From Granulicella mallensis (lineage in GTDB: Bacteria > Acidobacteriota > Terriglobia > Terriglobales > Acidobacteriaceae), in assembly GCF_014203225.1 (NCBI RefSeq), contig NZ_JACHIO010000006.1:248001-312000 (forward strand): a DNA stretch of 64,000 nt, in the 5' to 3' direction. The translations under genes and the position numbers were made by a program. The notes beneath the pieces are model-generated. The model ran no database searches, was not told where the DNA came from, and was given only the letters and a program-made list of their open reading frames with translations. Below, piece after piece: positions 34,124 to 42,530 of the stretch; the first letter of the stretch is position 1; each line of letters starts with the position of its first letter.

Positions 34124-35917
34124 TCAACCATCCATGCGCTTCAACTCGGCGTCCAACTGCACCTTCTCGTGCGCCAGCTGCATCACCACCTCCTGATTGC
34201 CGTGGCGCGTCGCTTCGGCGATCAGCGTCCGAACCTCACGGAGGCGTCGATCCAGCCGGCGCTGATGCAGCGTATGCAGCGCATTCTGTACCTGCTCATA
34301 GAGTGTCTCGCGCGAGGCTTCGCTCTCCCCCGACGAGTGATGCAGCACACTCGCCAGCAGCAGGCGCGAAGCGGCGTCCGGTGCGGCCTCGAGTGGATTG
34401 TCCGGGGACGGGCCGTTCGCCAGCACATCGATCAGAGTGGCCGCTGACAGTTCCGTGCACCACTCCGGGTTCGCAGCAAGCTGCTCTGCCGCCAGTATGC
34501 GCGACGAATCGGCATCCGGCAGGATGAGCGCACACAGCAGAATGCGTTCAATCTCCGACACGCCCTTCGGTTGCGGCGCGCGCACGCTCTCCAGCCGCTG
34601 CTGTGCGGCCTGCTTCAGCTCCTGCCGCATCAGCGAGCTCTCGATGCCCAGCTTCTGCGCGGCGTTTTCGGCAAAGTCATTGCGGGAGATCAGGTTTGGA
34701 ATGCGGCGAATGTGCGGCAGCAAAAAGTTCATGGCCTTTACCTTCGCCTCAGCCGTTCGCGCGGGAAACTGCAGGCGCGCGCGCTCGATCAGGAAGTCCT
34801 GATAGCGAGAGGCATTGCGCACTGCCGTTGCGTACTCCGCTACCCCGCGCTCGCGTACGAAACGATCGGGATCGAGCCCGCCATCCAGCGTGATCACGCG
34901 TACGTCGAAGTCTTCCTCCACCAACAGACCGAGAGTCTTTTCCGCGGCGTTAGCCCCGGCCTGGTCCGGGTCGAAGTTCAGCCAGACGCGCTTGGTGAAT
35001 CGTCCCAGCATGCGCAACTGGTGTTCGGTAAAAGCGGTGCCGCTGGTGGCAATCACGTTGTCGACGCCGTTCATGAAGAGCGAGATGCAATCCATCTGCC
35101 CTTCGACCAGCAGTGCGGCGTCCTTGCTCTTGATCGCGGCCTTCGCCTTGTCAAGATTGAAGAGCACCTGCCCCTTCGTATAGAGCGGCGTCTCGGGCGA
35201 GTTCATGTACTTTGCGCCGGCCTTGGGGTCGACATCGACGGAATCGAGCGCGCGGGCCGTAAAGGCGATGGGCTTGCCCTGCTCGTTCATGATCGGAAAC
35301 GTGATGCGCTTGCGGAAGCGGGCGTACATCGGGCCGGGCGAGCCGTCTTCCTGCTCCTTCCAACTGAACAGCCCGCTGGCGCGCAGCACCTCTTCGGAGA
35401 AGAACTTGCTCAGTCGCTCGCGCATATCGTTGAAGTTGTCCGGTGCGTAGCCAAGACGGAACTTCGTGATCGTATCCGGCGTGATGCCGCGGCCTGTCAT
35501 GTACTCACGGGCCCGGGCCGCCTCCGGAGAGTGCAGGTTCTGCTGGAAGTACTGCGTCGCGGCCTCGTGGGCGTCGATCAACTGCTTACGCAGCCCGGCG
35601 GCTTGCGCCTCCTGCGGCGAGTTGAACTCGCGTTGCGGGAGCGGAATGCCCATCTTCGTCGCGACCGAGCGCACGGCCTCGGGAAAGCTGAGGTTCTCCA
35701 TCTTCATGACGAAGGTAAAGACATCGCCATGCTCATGGCAGCCGAAGCAGTAGTAGCTCGTCGTTGCGGGATAGAGATAGAACGAGCCCGATTTTTCCTT
35801 GTGGAACGGGCATAGCGCCGACCAGTTCGCCCCGGACTTACGCAGCTTGATGTACTCGCCGACGATACGAACGATGTCGGTCTGCTGCTTTACGGTCTGG
35901 GCAAAGTTGTCGGCCAT
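34124..35917 (-). CDS. dnaG: DNA primase
   Basis: The 597-residue protein has a CHC2 zinc domain (CPFHKEKSGSFYLYP, YYCFGCHEHGD). The catalytic core has KFRLGYAPDNF, RFRKRITFPIMNEQGKPIAF and the TOPRIM motif ALLVEGQMDCISLF, then VWLNFDPDQAGANAAEKT. A C-terminal helicase-binding domain follows. It makes RNA primers and acts with DnaB (gene at 903). Length and domain order are normal. It is not in the usual rpsU-dnaG-rpoD operon within this window. Confidence 0.95.
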   Translation of the reverse strand: MADNFAQTVKQQTDIVRIVGEYIKLRKSGANWSALCPFHKEKSGSFYLYPATTSYYCFGCHEHGDVFTFVMKMENLSFPEAVRSVATKMGIPLPQREFNSPQEAQAAGLRKQLIDAHEAATQYFQQNLHSPEAARAREYMTGRGITPDTITKFRLGYAPDNFNDMRERLSKFFSEEVLRASGLFSWKEQEDGSPGPMYARFRKRITFPIMNEQGKPIAFTARALDSVDVDPKAGAKYMNSPETPLYTKGQVLFNLDKAKAAIKSKDAALLVEGQMDCISLFMNGVDNVIATSGTAFTEHQLRMLGRFTKRVWLNFDPDQAGANAAEKTLGLLVEEDFDVRVITLDGGLDPDRFVRERGVAEYATAVRNASRYQDFLIERARLQFPARTAEAKVKAMNFLLPHIRRIPNLISRNDFAENAAQKLGIESSLMRQELKQAAQQRLESVRAPQPKGVSEIERILLCALILPDADSSRILAAEQLAANPEWCTELSAATLIDVLANGPSPDNPLEAAPDAASRLLLASVLHHSSGESEASRETLYEQVQNALHTLHQRRLDRRLREVRTLIAEATRHGNQEVVMQLAHEKVQLDAELKRMDG

Positions 35918-35950
35918 AGTGGTCTCTACTTAGTGTAGGCGGTGCCTGGG

Positions 35951-36213
35951 GCGTGTCATCAAATTACTATTTCGGGTTGAAAAGTGAGCCGTGCAAATCG
36001 CATCGTGAGGCAAGCCCCGGAAGGGCACGGCTTCAGCCGGGCCATACAAGTGAGACACTAACCCTCTTCTTCTCTGCCGAAGGCTGGAGTGAAGGCGTAG
36101 CCGGAGCGACTGAATTGCTTTTTCGGTGCCGCCAAGACTGTGCAGCGCTCGCCAGGGATGTATCCGCGGCTGGGGTGAGCCGTTTCGCCATGACTAAAGA
36201 AAGCAATTCAGTT
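35951..36213. repeat. Large palindromic repeat, copy D (right arm lost)
   Basis: It starts GGGGCGTGTCATCAAATTAC and includes AGTGAGCCGTGCAAATCGC, CGGAAGGGCACGGCTTCAGC, CTCTGCCGAAGGCTGGAGTG and GCGACTGAATTGC, then the start of the inverted half (GCAATTCAGTTGTC). The match stops where the terminal repeat of the next element begins, so copy D is interrupted or truncated there. Confidence 0.85.
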
Positions 36214-36498
36214 GTCACGCTGCACTCAAATGCCGGAATGGCCTCCTCAAGGCTATTTTTCGGCACATAAATCCAGGAATTAGCCCCCCTGTTTGTACGT
36301 AAATCCCGGAACGAAACTGATGCATATAAAGGGCATAGCGAAATTTGTGCACTTATATCCCGGACAAACTTCAGCACTAACTTTGTCCGGGTTTTATGTG
36401 CAGTAATCCGGGATTCTAGTGCAGGGAAAATGCACTTATATCCCGGAAAAAGATTGAAAACAAACAGGCGGAATTCCGGGATTTGAGTGCAGCGTGAC
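36214..36498. mobile_element. Small MITE-like element with 26-bp terminal inverted repeats and eight 17-bp motif copies
   Basis: The ends 36214-36239 and 36473-36498 are inverted copies over 26 bases with one mismatch; the end reads GTCACGCTGCACTCAAAT inward. Inside, the motif TGCACTTATATCCCGGA and close variants occur five times forward (36221, 36263, 36294, 36348, 36431) and three times inverted (ending at 36402, 36423, 36491). No protein is encoded. It sits at the point where palindromic copy D breaks off. Confidence 0.75.
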
Positions 36499-36524
36499 TA
36501 CCTGAGGCTTGAACTCAACGAGAA

Positions 36525-36716
36525 TCAAAAGCCAGTCAGCGTAACTGCAGCGCCCAGCCAATAGCTTTGAATTTGACGATATAGCGGCTCACGATTGAAC
36601 GAAGCGATGTTTCTCCGCAGGACATCTCTTACGGTGGCCCCAAGCGAGGAATAACCGGTGTGGCTGGATGCGTAGTTGGAGTCTTCGTGGATCCAGCATT
36701 GCCGCTCAGCCCACAC
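36525..36716 (-). pseudogene. Possible fragment of an outer membrane protein gene
   Basis: A 63-codon frame ends in YRQIQSYWLGAAVTLTGF, with alternating hydrophobic residues and a terminal Phe as in the last strand of outer membrane barrels. It begins at an internal ATG without a ribosome site or signal peptide. It may be the remaining 3' end of a deleted gene; the assignment is weak. Confidence 0.3.
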
Positions 36717-36740
36717 TAGTGCCTAGTTCATACTCCGTTT

Positions 36741-37670
36741 CTATGAGGAGTGAGGCGTCAAAGCATGCTGATTCTCCAGAATAAAGTCGCGAATCGTTTT
36801 CGACTGCCGTCCTATGAATCGCTCGGTCAGATCATTGGTAGTCCGTGGCTTTAGTTGATTTCTGAGGTTAATCGTTTGGGACACAAGGTGGTTGACTGCT
36901 CGCGGGTTCTTACCCTGCAAAACGACATCGAGTACATCCCGATATGCTTCAGGAGTAATTTCTTCATACCGAACTGGCCGGCCAACAATGGACGTGATTA
37001 ATTCAGCAACCTGGCCGTAACTCAATTTTTCGGATCCTGTCGGATAGAGAACAGTCTCTGAGGTTTGACCCGGGTCAGCCAGCAGGCTCGCCGCTATGAG
37101 TCCGGAATCTTCTCCCGAGATCCAATTTACGGCCACATCTCCATGTGAATTACGTATGACCCCTTCTCTCTGAATAAATTGAGCATGCAGCAGGAGAAGC
37201 TCATGAAAGAAGGCATCAATGCGGAGATGAATGCACTCAAAACCAGCCCAATCCAAGATTTTCTCAGAAACCCATTGGGCGCGACCGTGGGGGCTCGGAT
37301 TGCTCGGACCAGAAGCGGAAACGGACATGTTGACAACTCGTTTCAGGCCCTGTTCCCGCCCGGCTGCCGCAAATAGACCTGTGGCCTCCGCGATACCGTC
37401 GGCCACTGGATAACAAAAGAACGCGGTCTCTATCCCATCGAGAGCTGTACTCAGGCTCGCGTAGTCGGTGAAATTGCTGACGGCAATCTGGGCACCGAGT
37501 TTGGCGAGAGCTTCCGATCGTTCGTCAACCTCGCGCACCATTGCTCGAACGGGCAATTGTCGCTTCAAGAGCTCTTTGACTACAGCCGTGCCGGTGCTAC
37601 CAACGCGACCGGCCGCTCCCGTGACAAGAATAGGTTTGGACAAGGTGCTGGATGGGATTTTTGCTGACAT
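36741..37670 (-). CDS. NmrA/SDR-like NAD(P)-binding oxidoreductase
   Basis: The protein of about 309 residues begins with a Rossmann motif, ILVTGAAGRVGSTGTAVVKELLKR. It continues NmrA-like (PVRAMVREVDERSEALAKLGAQIAVSNFTDYASL, GIETAFFCYPVADGI), then YPTGSEKLSYGQVAELI. Members act as NAD(P)H-dependent reductases or redox sensors. The start at 37670 has AGGAG seven bases upstream. It is divergent from a TetR regulator, and a palindromic operator candidate lies between them, so the regulator most likely controls this gene. Confidence 0.85.
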   Translation of the reverse strand: MSAKIPSSTLSKPILVTGAAGRVGSTGTAVVKELLKRQLPVRAMVREVDERSEALAKLGAQIAVSNFTDYASLSTALDGIETAFFCYPVADGIAEATGLFAAAGREQGLKRVVNMSVSASGPSNPSPHGRAQWVSEKILDWAGFECIHLRIDAFFHELLLLHAQFIQREGVIRNSHGDVAVNWISGEDSGLIAASLLADPGQTSETVLYPTGSEKLSYGQVAELITSIVGRPVRYEEITPEAYRDVLDVVLQGKNPRAVNHLVSQTINLRNQLKPRTTNDLTERFIGRQSKTIRDFILENQHALTPHSS

Positions 37671-37759
37671 GCTTCTCCTGTGATGACAGAACTTCTGATC
37701 GGGATGTGGCTGCTTCCAGGCTTGAATCACCGGCAGACTCAAGCACGAATGCTCGTACT

Positions 37760-37780
37760 CATTATATTACGATCATAATG
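37760..37780. promoter_or_regulatory. Palindromic operator candidate for the TetR regulator
   Basis: CATTAT and ATAATG flank a 9-base centre (ATTACGATC) in the spacer between the divergent NmrA-like gene and the TetR gene. Position and symmetry fit a TetR operator that would block both promoters. Confidence 0.55.
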
Positions 37781-37821
37781 CAACGAGGATAGTATTGTCA
37801 TGTATCAGAGGAGAGTAGAAG

Positions 37822-38394
37822 ATGCGATATGAGAAGGGACATAAAGAGGCCACGCGGAAACATATCTTGGATGTGGCGTCCAGGCGCTTCCGTAAAGATG
37901 GAATCGCGGCGACCGGACTGGCCTGCATTATGAAAGACGCCGGACTTACCAATGGCGCATTTTATGCTCATTTTCCATCGAAAGCCGCACTCGTGGAGGA
38001 GGTACTGATCACCTCGCTGGAAGATTTCAATAATGAGTTCGTGTCACGTCTCGGCGAAAATGTTTCTCAGCTTCACGAGTTTATCCGCGTTTATTTAGGT
38101 ACTGAGCACCGCGATGAACCGAAGAGCGGCTGTCCTACATCGGCTTTGGTTGCAGAGATCGGTCGAGCCCCCAAGCCAATAAGGAAGGCGTATACCACCA
38201 GTATCGAAGACTTTTTCGGACGTGTTTCTGAAAGCATGAATGGTACGGATCCCGCATTGGCAAGGCAGCAAGGAATTGCTCTATTTGCGCTCGCAATCGG
38301 TAGCCTTCAACTTGCACGCGCGGTAACGGATAAGCAGCTCTCTGAAGAGATTATGCAGGCTGGAATTGAAGTAGCTATTAAATTTACGGCCTGA
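37822..38394 (+). CDS. TetR/AcrR-family regulator
   Basis: The 190-residue protein has the N-terminal HTH (RKHILDVASRRFRKDGIAATGLACIMKDAGLTNGAFYAHFPSKAAL) and a mostly helical ligand domain (CPTSALVAEIGRAPKPIRKAY). It is divergent from the NmrA-like oxidoreductase with the palindrome at 37760 between. It is probably an autorepressor and local repressor responding to an unknown small molecule. Confidence 0.9.
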   Translation: MRYEKGHKEATRKHILDVASRRFRKDGIAATGLACIMKDAGLTNGAFYAHFPSKAALVEEVLITSLEDFNNEFVSRLGENVSQLHEFIRVYLGTEHRDEPKSGCPTSALVAEIGRAPKPIRKAYTTSIEDFFGRVSESMNGTDPALARQQGIALFALAIGSLQLARAVTDKQLSEEIMQAGIEVAIKFTA

Positions 38395-38413
38395 TCTTCT
38401 GACGACAGGTCAG

Positions 38414-38569
38414 ATGCGCTATGCGAACCGCGTCCAGTTGCCTACGCAGACAATGGAGCATGATGGCGAGATCGCAAAGGCAAGTACGGATGCCCCGACC
38501 GGATCACAGCTGAACTTCGGGGGAGTGAAATTCTCTGCCGAATTCCCACTTCCTCCTGCTTCGCCCTAA
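38414..38569 (+). pseudogene. Short coding-like remnant
   Basis: A 51-codon frame, starting with ATG and ending at TAA, reads MRYANRVQLPTQTMEHDG and ends GGVKFSAEFPLPPASP. The text looks protein-like but has no ribosome site, and the frame runs upstream into the TetR gene without a stop. It is most likely the 3' end of a lost gene. No family is recognised. The rest of the 347-base gap shows nothing else. Confidence 0.25.
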
Positions 38570-38741
38570 CAGATCATTGCATCACCTGCACCGGCCTAAA
38601 CCGCAACTCTTCGACGTCGAACTCTCCGATCTGAATATCGCGGAAAAAGACCTTGTAGAAGTCTTCAGCACCAGCCTTGAATCATCCTTTATGAAGAAAA
38701 TGGTAGCACTTGAAGTTGCTTCTGATGTGTTGTGCAGCGCG

Positions 38742-40133
38742 CTAGGCAGAGCGCCGTTTGAGCATCGGCTGTAGCTTGACGTAGGTGAGTGAGCGCCACA
38801 ACCACTCCACGGGGCCGAATTGAAATATCCGCAGCCAGAGCGGACTTGCGATCAGGTTGACCGCCCATACGAAAAGCAAAACATACTCAGCCTGGTAGTA
38901 CTCCAGTTTGCCGAACAGCTTCCATGGGCCCCAGAGGAAGATGAACTGACAAATCACTGTTGTCAGCAGGTAGTTGCTTAAGGCGGTTTGCCCTACGGCA
39001 GCGAGCGCATGCTGCAACGGACGCAGAACGCCACTTTTTATCGCAATCATTACGACGGCGGCGATCGCAAGTGCGCCGGCCTCGCGTGGGAGATAATACG
39101 GCGCATAAAGCCACTTTTCGATGTCGAGGAAGAAAAAGCCGCTTGCGTAAACCTTCCATATGCCGATGACATAGAGCGGCACCGACAAGAGAAAGCCGAT
39201 CACAGCAGTCCACGCATAGGTGGTGTAAGAGCTTTCGGCGGTCAAAAACCCGGTCTTGAAGAGGCCCATGCCCATCATCATCGCACCGAGGAACTCGATA
39301 ATATTGAAGAGGTCGAACGATGCCGCCGTGGGTCCAACGTAGTGCAGAAGGCGATGCTCAACGCCGGTCCAATAGCCTGCATGCGCGCTCGTCACCTCCT
39401 TCTGGAGGTCAGCTTCCGTGAACTTGTGCTGGTTCACACGCTTCACCCATTGCGCTTCAATCTCTTTTTGCTCTGGTGTGATGGTTCTTCCGGCCAGCCT
39501 GTCTGCAGCGACGAGAGCGTCCTTCCGGTGAAGGCTGAGGTCGTCTGCGGTCTTCGTTACTTGCATGAGCGCATAGGTTGCCAATACCAGTGATATGAAC
39601 GTCCCTGCCAGGAGCAGGGTCTTTGCCCTGAGCTTCCGAAGTGGGTAAAGCAGAAGGAGTGCCGTAAACGCATATGTAAATAGAATGTCTCCGTTCCAGA
39701 GGAGGCATCCGTGCAGCAAGCCGATCAATAAAAGCCACATGTTGCGACGGAGGTAGATGTCGGCGATCTGTCCTCCGCCACCGCGTTTTTCCGCGCGGGT
39801 CGTCATGAGCACAACGCCTGCGCCAAAAAGCATAGAGAAGATCGCGCGCATCTTGCCTTCGAAGAAGACCCACTTCAGGATCAGGATCACCAGATTGAGA
39901 TGGGCGTGTGGTCCGACAAAGGCGGTTCCTATCGGAATATCATGCCCGGCTTCGGGTGCAGCGAAGTCATCGATGTTCATCACGAGAATTCCCAGCAAGG
40001 CAAAGCCTCGCAACACATCGATGCTTGAGATGCGCTCTCTCAATGTTGTCGGTTGTTCGAGGGTGGAGGGCTTTGAGCCTAGTTCTTCTGCGCGTACAAA
40101 AATAGTATTGGGAGCAACTTCGATCAGGTTCAT
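38742..40133 (-). CDS. DUF418 membrane protein
   Basis: The protein of about 463 residues opens with RISSIDVLRGFALLGILVMNI, the typical DUF418 start. Eight or more helices follow, and the C-terminal DUF418 part reads GQTALSNYLLTTVICQFIFLWG and FQFGPVEWLWRSLTY. The family is related to membrane acyltransferases/transporters of unknown function. The start is placed at 40133 (MNLIEV); an in-frame ATG at 40211 would add 26 residues. It is preceded by a region without a gene. Confidence 0.85.
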   Translation of the reverse strand: MNLIEVAPNTIFVRAEELGSKPSTLEQPTTLRERISSIDVLRGFALLGILVMNIDDFAAPEAGHDIPIGTAFVGPHAHLNLVILILKWVFFEGKMRAIFSMLFGAGVVLMTTRAEKRGGGGQIADIYLRRNMWLLLIGLLHGCLLWNGDILFTYAFTALLLLYPLRKLRAKTLLLAGTFISLVLATYALMQVTKTADDLSLHRKDALVAADRLAGRTITPEQKEIEAQWVKRVNQHKFTEADLQKEVTSAHAGYWTGVEHRLLHYVGPTAASFDLFNIIEFLGAMMMGMGLFKTGFLTAESSYTTYAWTAVIGFLLSVPLYVIGIWKVYASGFFFLDIEKWLYAPYYLPREAGALAIAAVVMIAIKSGVLRPLQHALAAVGQTALSNYLLTTVICQFIFLWGPWKLFGKLEYYQAEYVLLFVWAVNLIASPLWLRIFQFGPVEWLWRSLTYVKLQPMLKRRSA

Positions 40134-40282
40134 CGTTCTTGGAATCGGCCTTTTATATAGAAATTTGGCAACTAGACGTTCTCCGCGACTGAGAAGAACG
40201 ACGCGGTGCATGACTGGCCTGGATTTGGTGCATCAAGGTATGCGCCTGGAGTAGAAAGACGTGGCGGAGCTATTTACGACAC

Positions 40283-41200
40283 TCAAGTCGTCGCGATGTT
40301 GCCATTCAGACCGTTAGGGAAGAACCCTCCCTTGGACACGTTCGTCTGGCCAGCAGCGTTGTAGACGATCTGCAGAACCTGTGAAGCGCTGCGTGGGAAA
40401 GCAAGCCCTGCAGGAACGTTGGCAGTCGCCGTAGATGTTCCCGCCGTGGCAAAGAAGCCACCCTGGGAAGTCGGCCCTTGGTTCGCCAGCACCTGTGCTC
40501 CAGGATCAGAAGTCGGGACATCGAGTCCATCCGCCGGAGCAAAAGGAAGTCCCTGTTGAATAGCGATGAGCCGAAGTGCCCCGGCGTGGAAACCCTCAAC
40601 TGGAAGGATCTGCGCGACGGTTGCAAGGTTCGCGCCCGTCAACAGAGCGATACCGCCCGCATAGGCACTCGCTCCTACATCCACAAATTGACGAGCGATT
40701 GTAATGAAATTCTCACCCGTAATCTCTCCTGCTGCCGCAAGATTCAACGCGGGCCTCTTGATTTGGCTGCTGCCAAGAACATTTTGAAGAGCAGCGACAT
40801 GCGACATCTCGTCAAAGAAAATCTCGTTGAGGATATCCGTAATCTGCTGGTTGAGAAAGGTAAGCTTCGATGGAGGAGCGCCCGTAACGGGCCCACTTCC
40901 TGCGATGAGCGAAGCAGGAAGGTCTGTCCCTTGCGTGGCAAAGGAATAAAACGTCGTCTCCAAGAACTCAAGGTTTAGCGCAAAGTTCAGAATATCCTGC
41001 TCCGAAGGTCCAGAAGCTAGAACGGTGGATGGAGTCTGATTGCCTGCGCTGCACCCCGTCAAACCTGCTCCGACAGCTCCGCCCGCCAAACCCAGCCCGA
41101 TCATGAACTTTCTGCGGTTCACTGCACGCTGCTGTCTCATCGTCTCGGCTCGCTCAACGGTCATCGTCTCTAGTTCTTGTAGGCTCGCAATATGGTCCAT
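40283..41200 (-). CDS. Ferritin-like domain protein with Tat signal
   Basis: The protein of about 305 residues has a twin-arginine signal (NRRKFMIGLGLAGGAVGAGLTGC), with a Cys that suggests lipidation. A ferritin-like four-helix domain follows, with DILNFALNLEFLETTFYSFA and IFFDEMSHVAALQNVLG supplying the Glu and His metal ligands. It ends in a Gly/Thr-rich tail. The start at 41200 has AGGAGA upstream. A sequence shared with the SDR gene lies 56 bases upstream, so it belongs to the TetR-controlled set proposed here. The role may be iron or peroxide handling outside the membrane, which is inference. Confidence 0.88.
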   Translation of the reverse strand: MDHIASLQELETMTVERAETMRQQRAVNRRKFMIGLGLAGGAVGAGLTGCSAGNQTPSTVLASGPSEQDILNFALNLEFLETTFYSFATQGTDLPASLIAGSGPVTGAPPSKLTFLNQQITDILNEIFFDEMSHVAALQNVLGSSQIKRPALNLAAAGEITGENFITIARQFVDVGASAYAGGIALLTGANLATVAQILPVEGFHAGALRLIAIQQGLPFAPADGLDVPTSDPGAQVLANQGPTSQGGFFATAGTSTATANVPAGLAFPRSASQVLQIVYNAAGQTNVSKGGFFPNGLNGNIATT

Positions 41201-41255
41201 GAAATCGTCTCCTGGTCTCGGTACTACGTCAGTAGACGTGCCTGGCAATACCTGA

Positions 41256-41281
41256 GATTCATTATTTCGACCAGTCGGTAG
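41256..41281 (-). promoter_or_regulatory. TetR-type operator, copy 1 (CGACCAGTCG)
   Basis: This 26-base stretch differs from 43318-43343 at two bases. The core TCGACCAGTCGGTAG contains the dyad CGAC-CA-GTCG. It overlaps the promoter region of the ferritin-like gene, and is most likely bound by the TetR protein encoded at 41577. The remaining 290 bases to that gene hold no convincing coding sequence. Confidence 0.6.
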
Positions 41282-41576
41282 TTTTTTATTTAAAGAAATC
41301 TGCACGACAATTCCCGGACGCTCCACCGGTTTTGCTTGCCTTCAGTCGCATCTCTAAAGAAGAGGGAATGATGGCAAGCAAATACTCTACTGCGCGGAAT
41401 CGATCAGTAAGAGGTCTGAAGTCACTCGAATACAGGGTCGAGCATGGCAGCATCCAGCGGCTGATTGTCAGAGGCCATGACATCATGGTTAGTTCCGGCG
41501 AAGGGTTATGGGTGTGGCTAAAAGAAGACTGTAGAGCGCTGTCTCTGCAAACTTCTTGTTCATCAAAATTCCTCTA

Positions 41577-42164
41577 TTACAATTGAACGGCAACCGTATC
41601 GAGGTAGGAGTTGAGATGCTTTCCGGCTTGCACGAGAAAACCTAACTTCCTATCTACTCGGTCAAAAGCCATTGCTCCTTCAAGCAGAGAGATCATCAGG
41701 GTAGCCACTTCTTCAGGATCAACTCCGGCCCGAATTTCTTCTTTGTCCTTACCGTCTTTCAAGATGCTTTGGAGATACACGTGCCACTCCTTAAGCGCGT
41801 TTCGCGCCACCTTCTTGAGCGCAGGATTGCCATCATCATTGTCGGCAATCGTGTTAAGTAGGGGACACCCACCTGCAAATGACGGGAGTGACACCACATT
41901 TGCGACATGTATCTTCAACTTCTCAATCGTATTCGTGACCGTATCCATGTTGGCCATTCGGGCGCCGCTCGTTTCACTCCATGCATGCTCAAAGGCTGCA
42001 ACAGCAAGAGCTTCTTTATTGGGAAAATGGCCATATAGGCTGCCCTTCTCCAGGCCTACTGCGTCGACGATGTCCTGCATGGAGCAGCCCTCGTATCCCT
42101 TGCGGTTGAAGAGGGGGGCTGCCTTGGCGATAATTCTGTTCCGGGTTTCCGTTCCTTTGCTCAT
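41577..42164 (-). CDS. TetR/AcrR-family regulator
   Basis: The 195-residue protein has the HTH RNRIIAKAAPLFNRKGYEGCSMQDIVDAVGLEKGSLYGHFPNKEAL and a C-terminal ligand domain with FAGGCPLLNTIADNDDG. The latter is the style of the TetR subgroup that controls NADPH-dependent reductases. It lies between two genes on the same strand that carry the same 26-base operator candidate (41256 and 43318). It is likely the repressor of both. Confidence 0.9.
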   Translation of the reverse strand: MSKGTETRNRIIAKAAPLFNRKGYEGCSMQDIVDAVGLEKGSLYGHFPNKEALAVAAFEHAWSETSGARMANMDTVTNTIEKLKIHVANVVSLPSFAGGCPLLNTIADNDDGNPALKKVARNALKEWHVYLQSILKDGKDKEEIRAGVDPEEVATLMISLLEGAMAFDRVDRKLGFLVQAGKHLNSYLDTVAVQL

Positions 42165-42264
42165 ATCGATCCTAATTCGCCGTCCGTATAGCTTGACATG
42201 ACAAAACAGTTTGCTTGAGCACCTCGACTGGGGAGACCTGAGACCGAAGACGATGAAGCCTCGT

Positions 42265-42391
42265 CCACGTCTTGATGTCGATCACTTCGACTTCAGGAGC
42301 GATGTGATGCTCCGCCCAGAAATTGAGTATCTTCTGCGTCTCTTTCATACCTCCGGCGAAGTGGCTGTTTAAATTGACACGGAAGGCAGCT
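42265..42391 (-). pseudogene. Remnant of a zinc-dependent alcohol dehydrogenase
   Basis: Translated on the minus strand, this stretch reads RVNLNSHFAGGMKETQKIL followed by NFWAEHHIAPEVEVIDI. It resembles the C-terminal part of NAD(P)-dependent alcohol dehydrogenases (GGxxETQxMLDFCAEHxIxxDIExI). The start and the catalytic part are missing and the match ends abruptly, so this is a decayed fragment between the TetR and SDR genes. Confidence 0.5.
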
Positions 42392-42530
42392 AGTCCGAAT
42401 ACGGGGCAGGGAGAGTTCCTGTCGCAGGGATGCCGAGACGCGTGTAATGTCCATCCGGCCTACTCCGAGTTGCTTTCAAATAGGGACAGGGAAAGGTCAA
42501 CCCTCTCCCTGTCGCGTCTTGAGAAATAAA

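Noticed and set aside
36214-36498. CRISPR array, because of regularly occurring 17-bp motif copies
   Set aside because: Copies occur in both orientations, spacing is irregular (about 15-80 bases), the motif is short and no cas gene is near.
41332-41586. Plus-strand 84-residue frame between the ferritin-like and TetR genes
   Set aside because: There is a vague DUF2917-like feel (RGHDIMVSSGEGLWVWLK), but the ribosome site is poor and it ends in Ser/Cys-rich random sequence; not supported.
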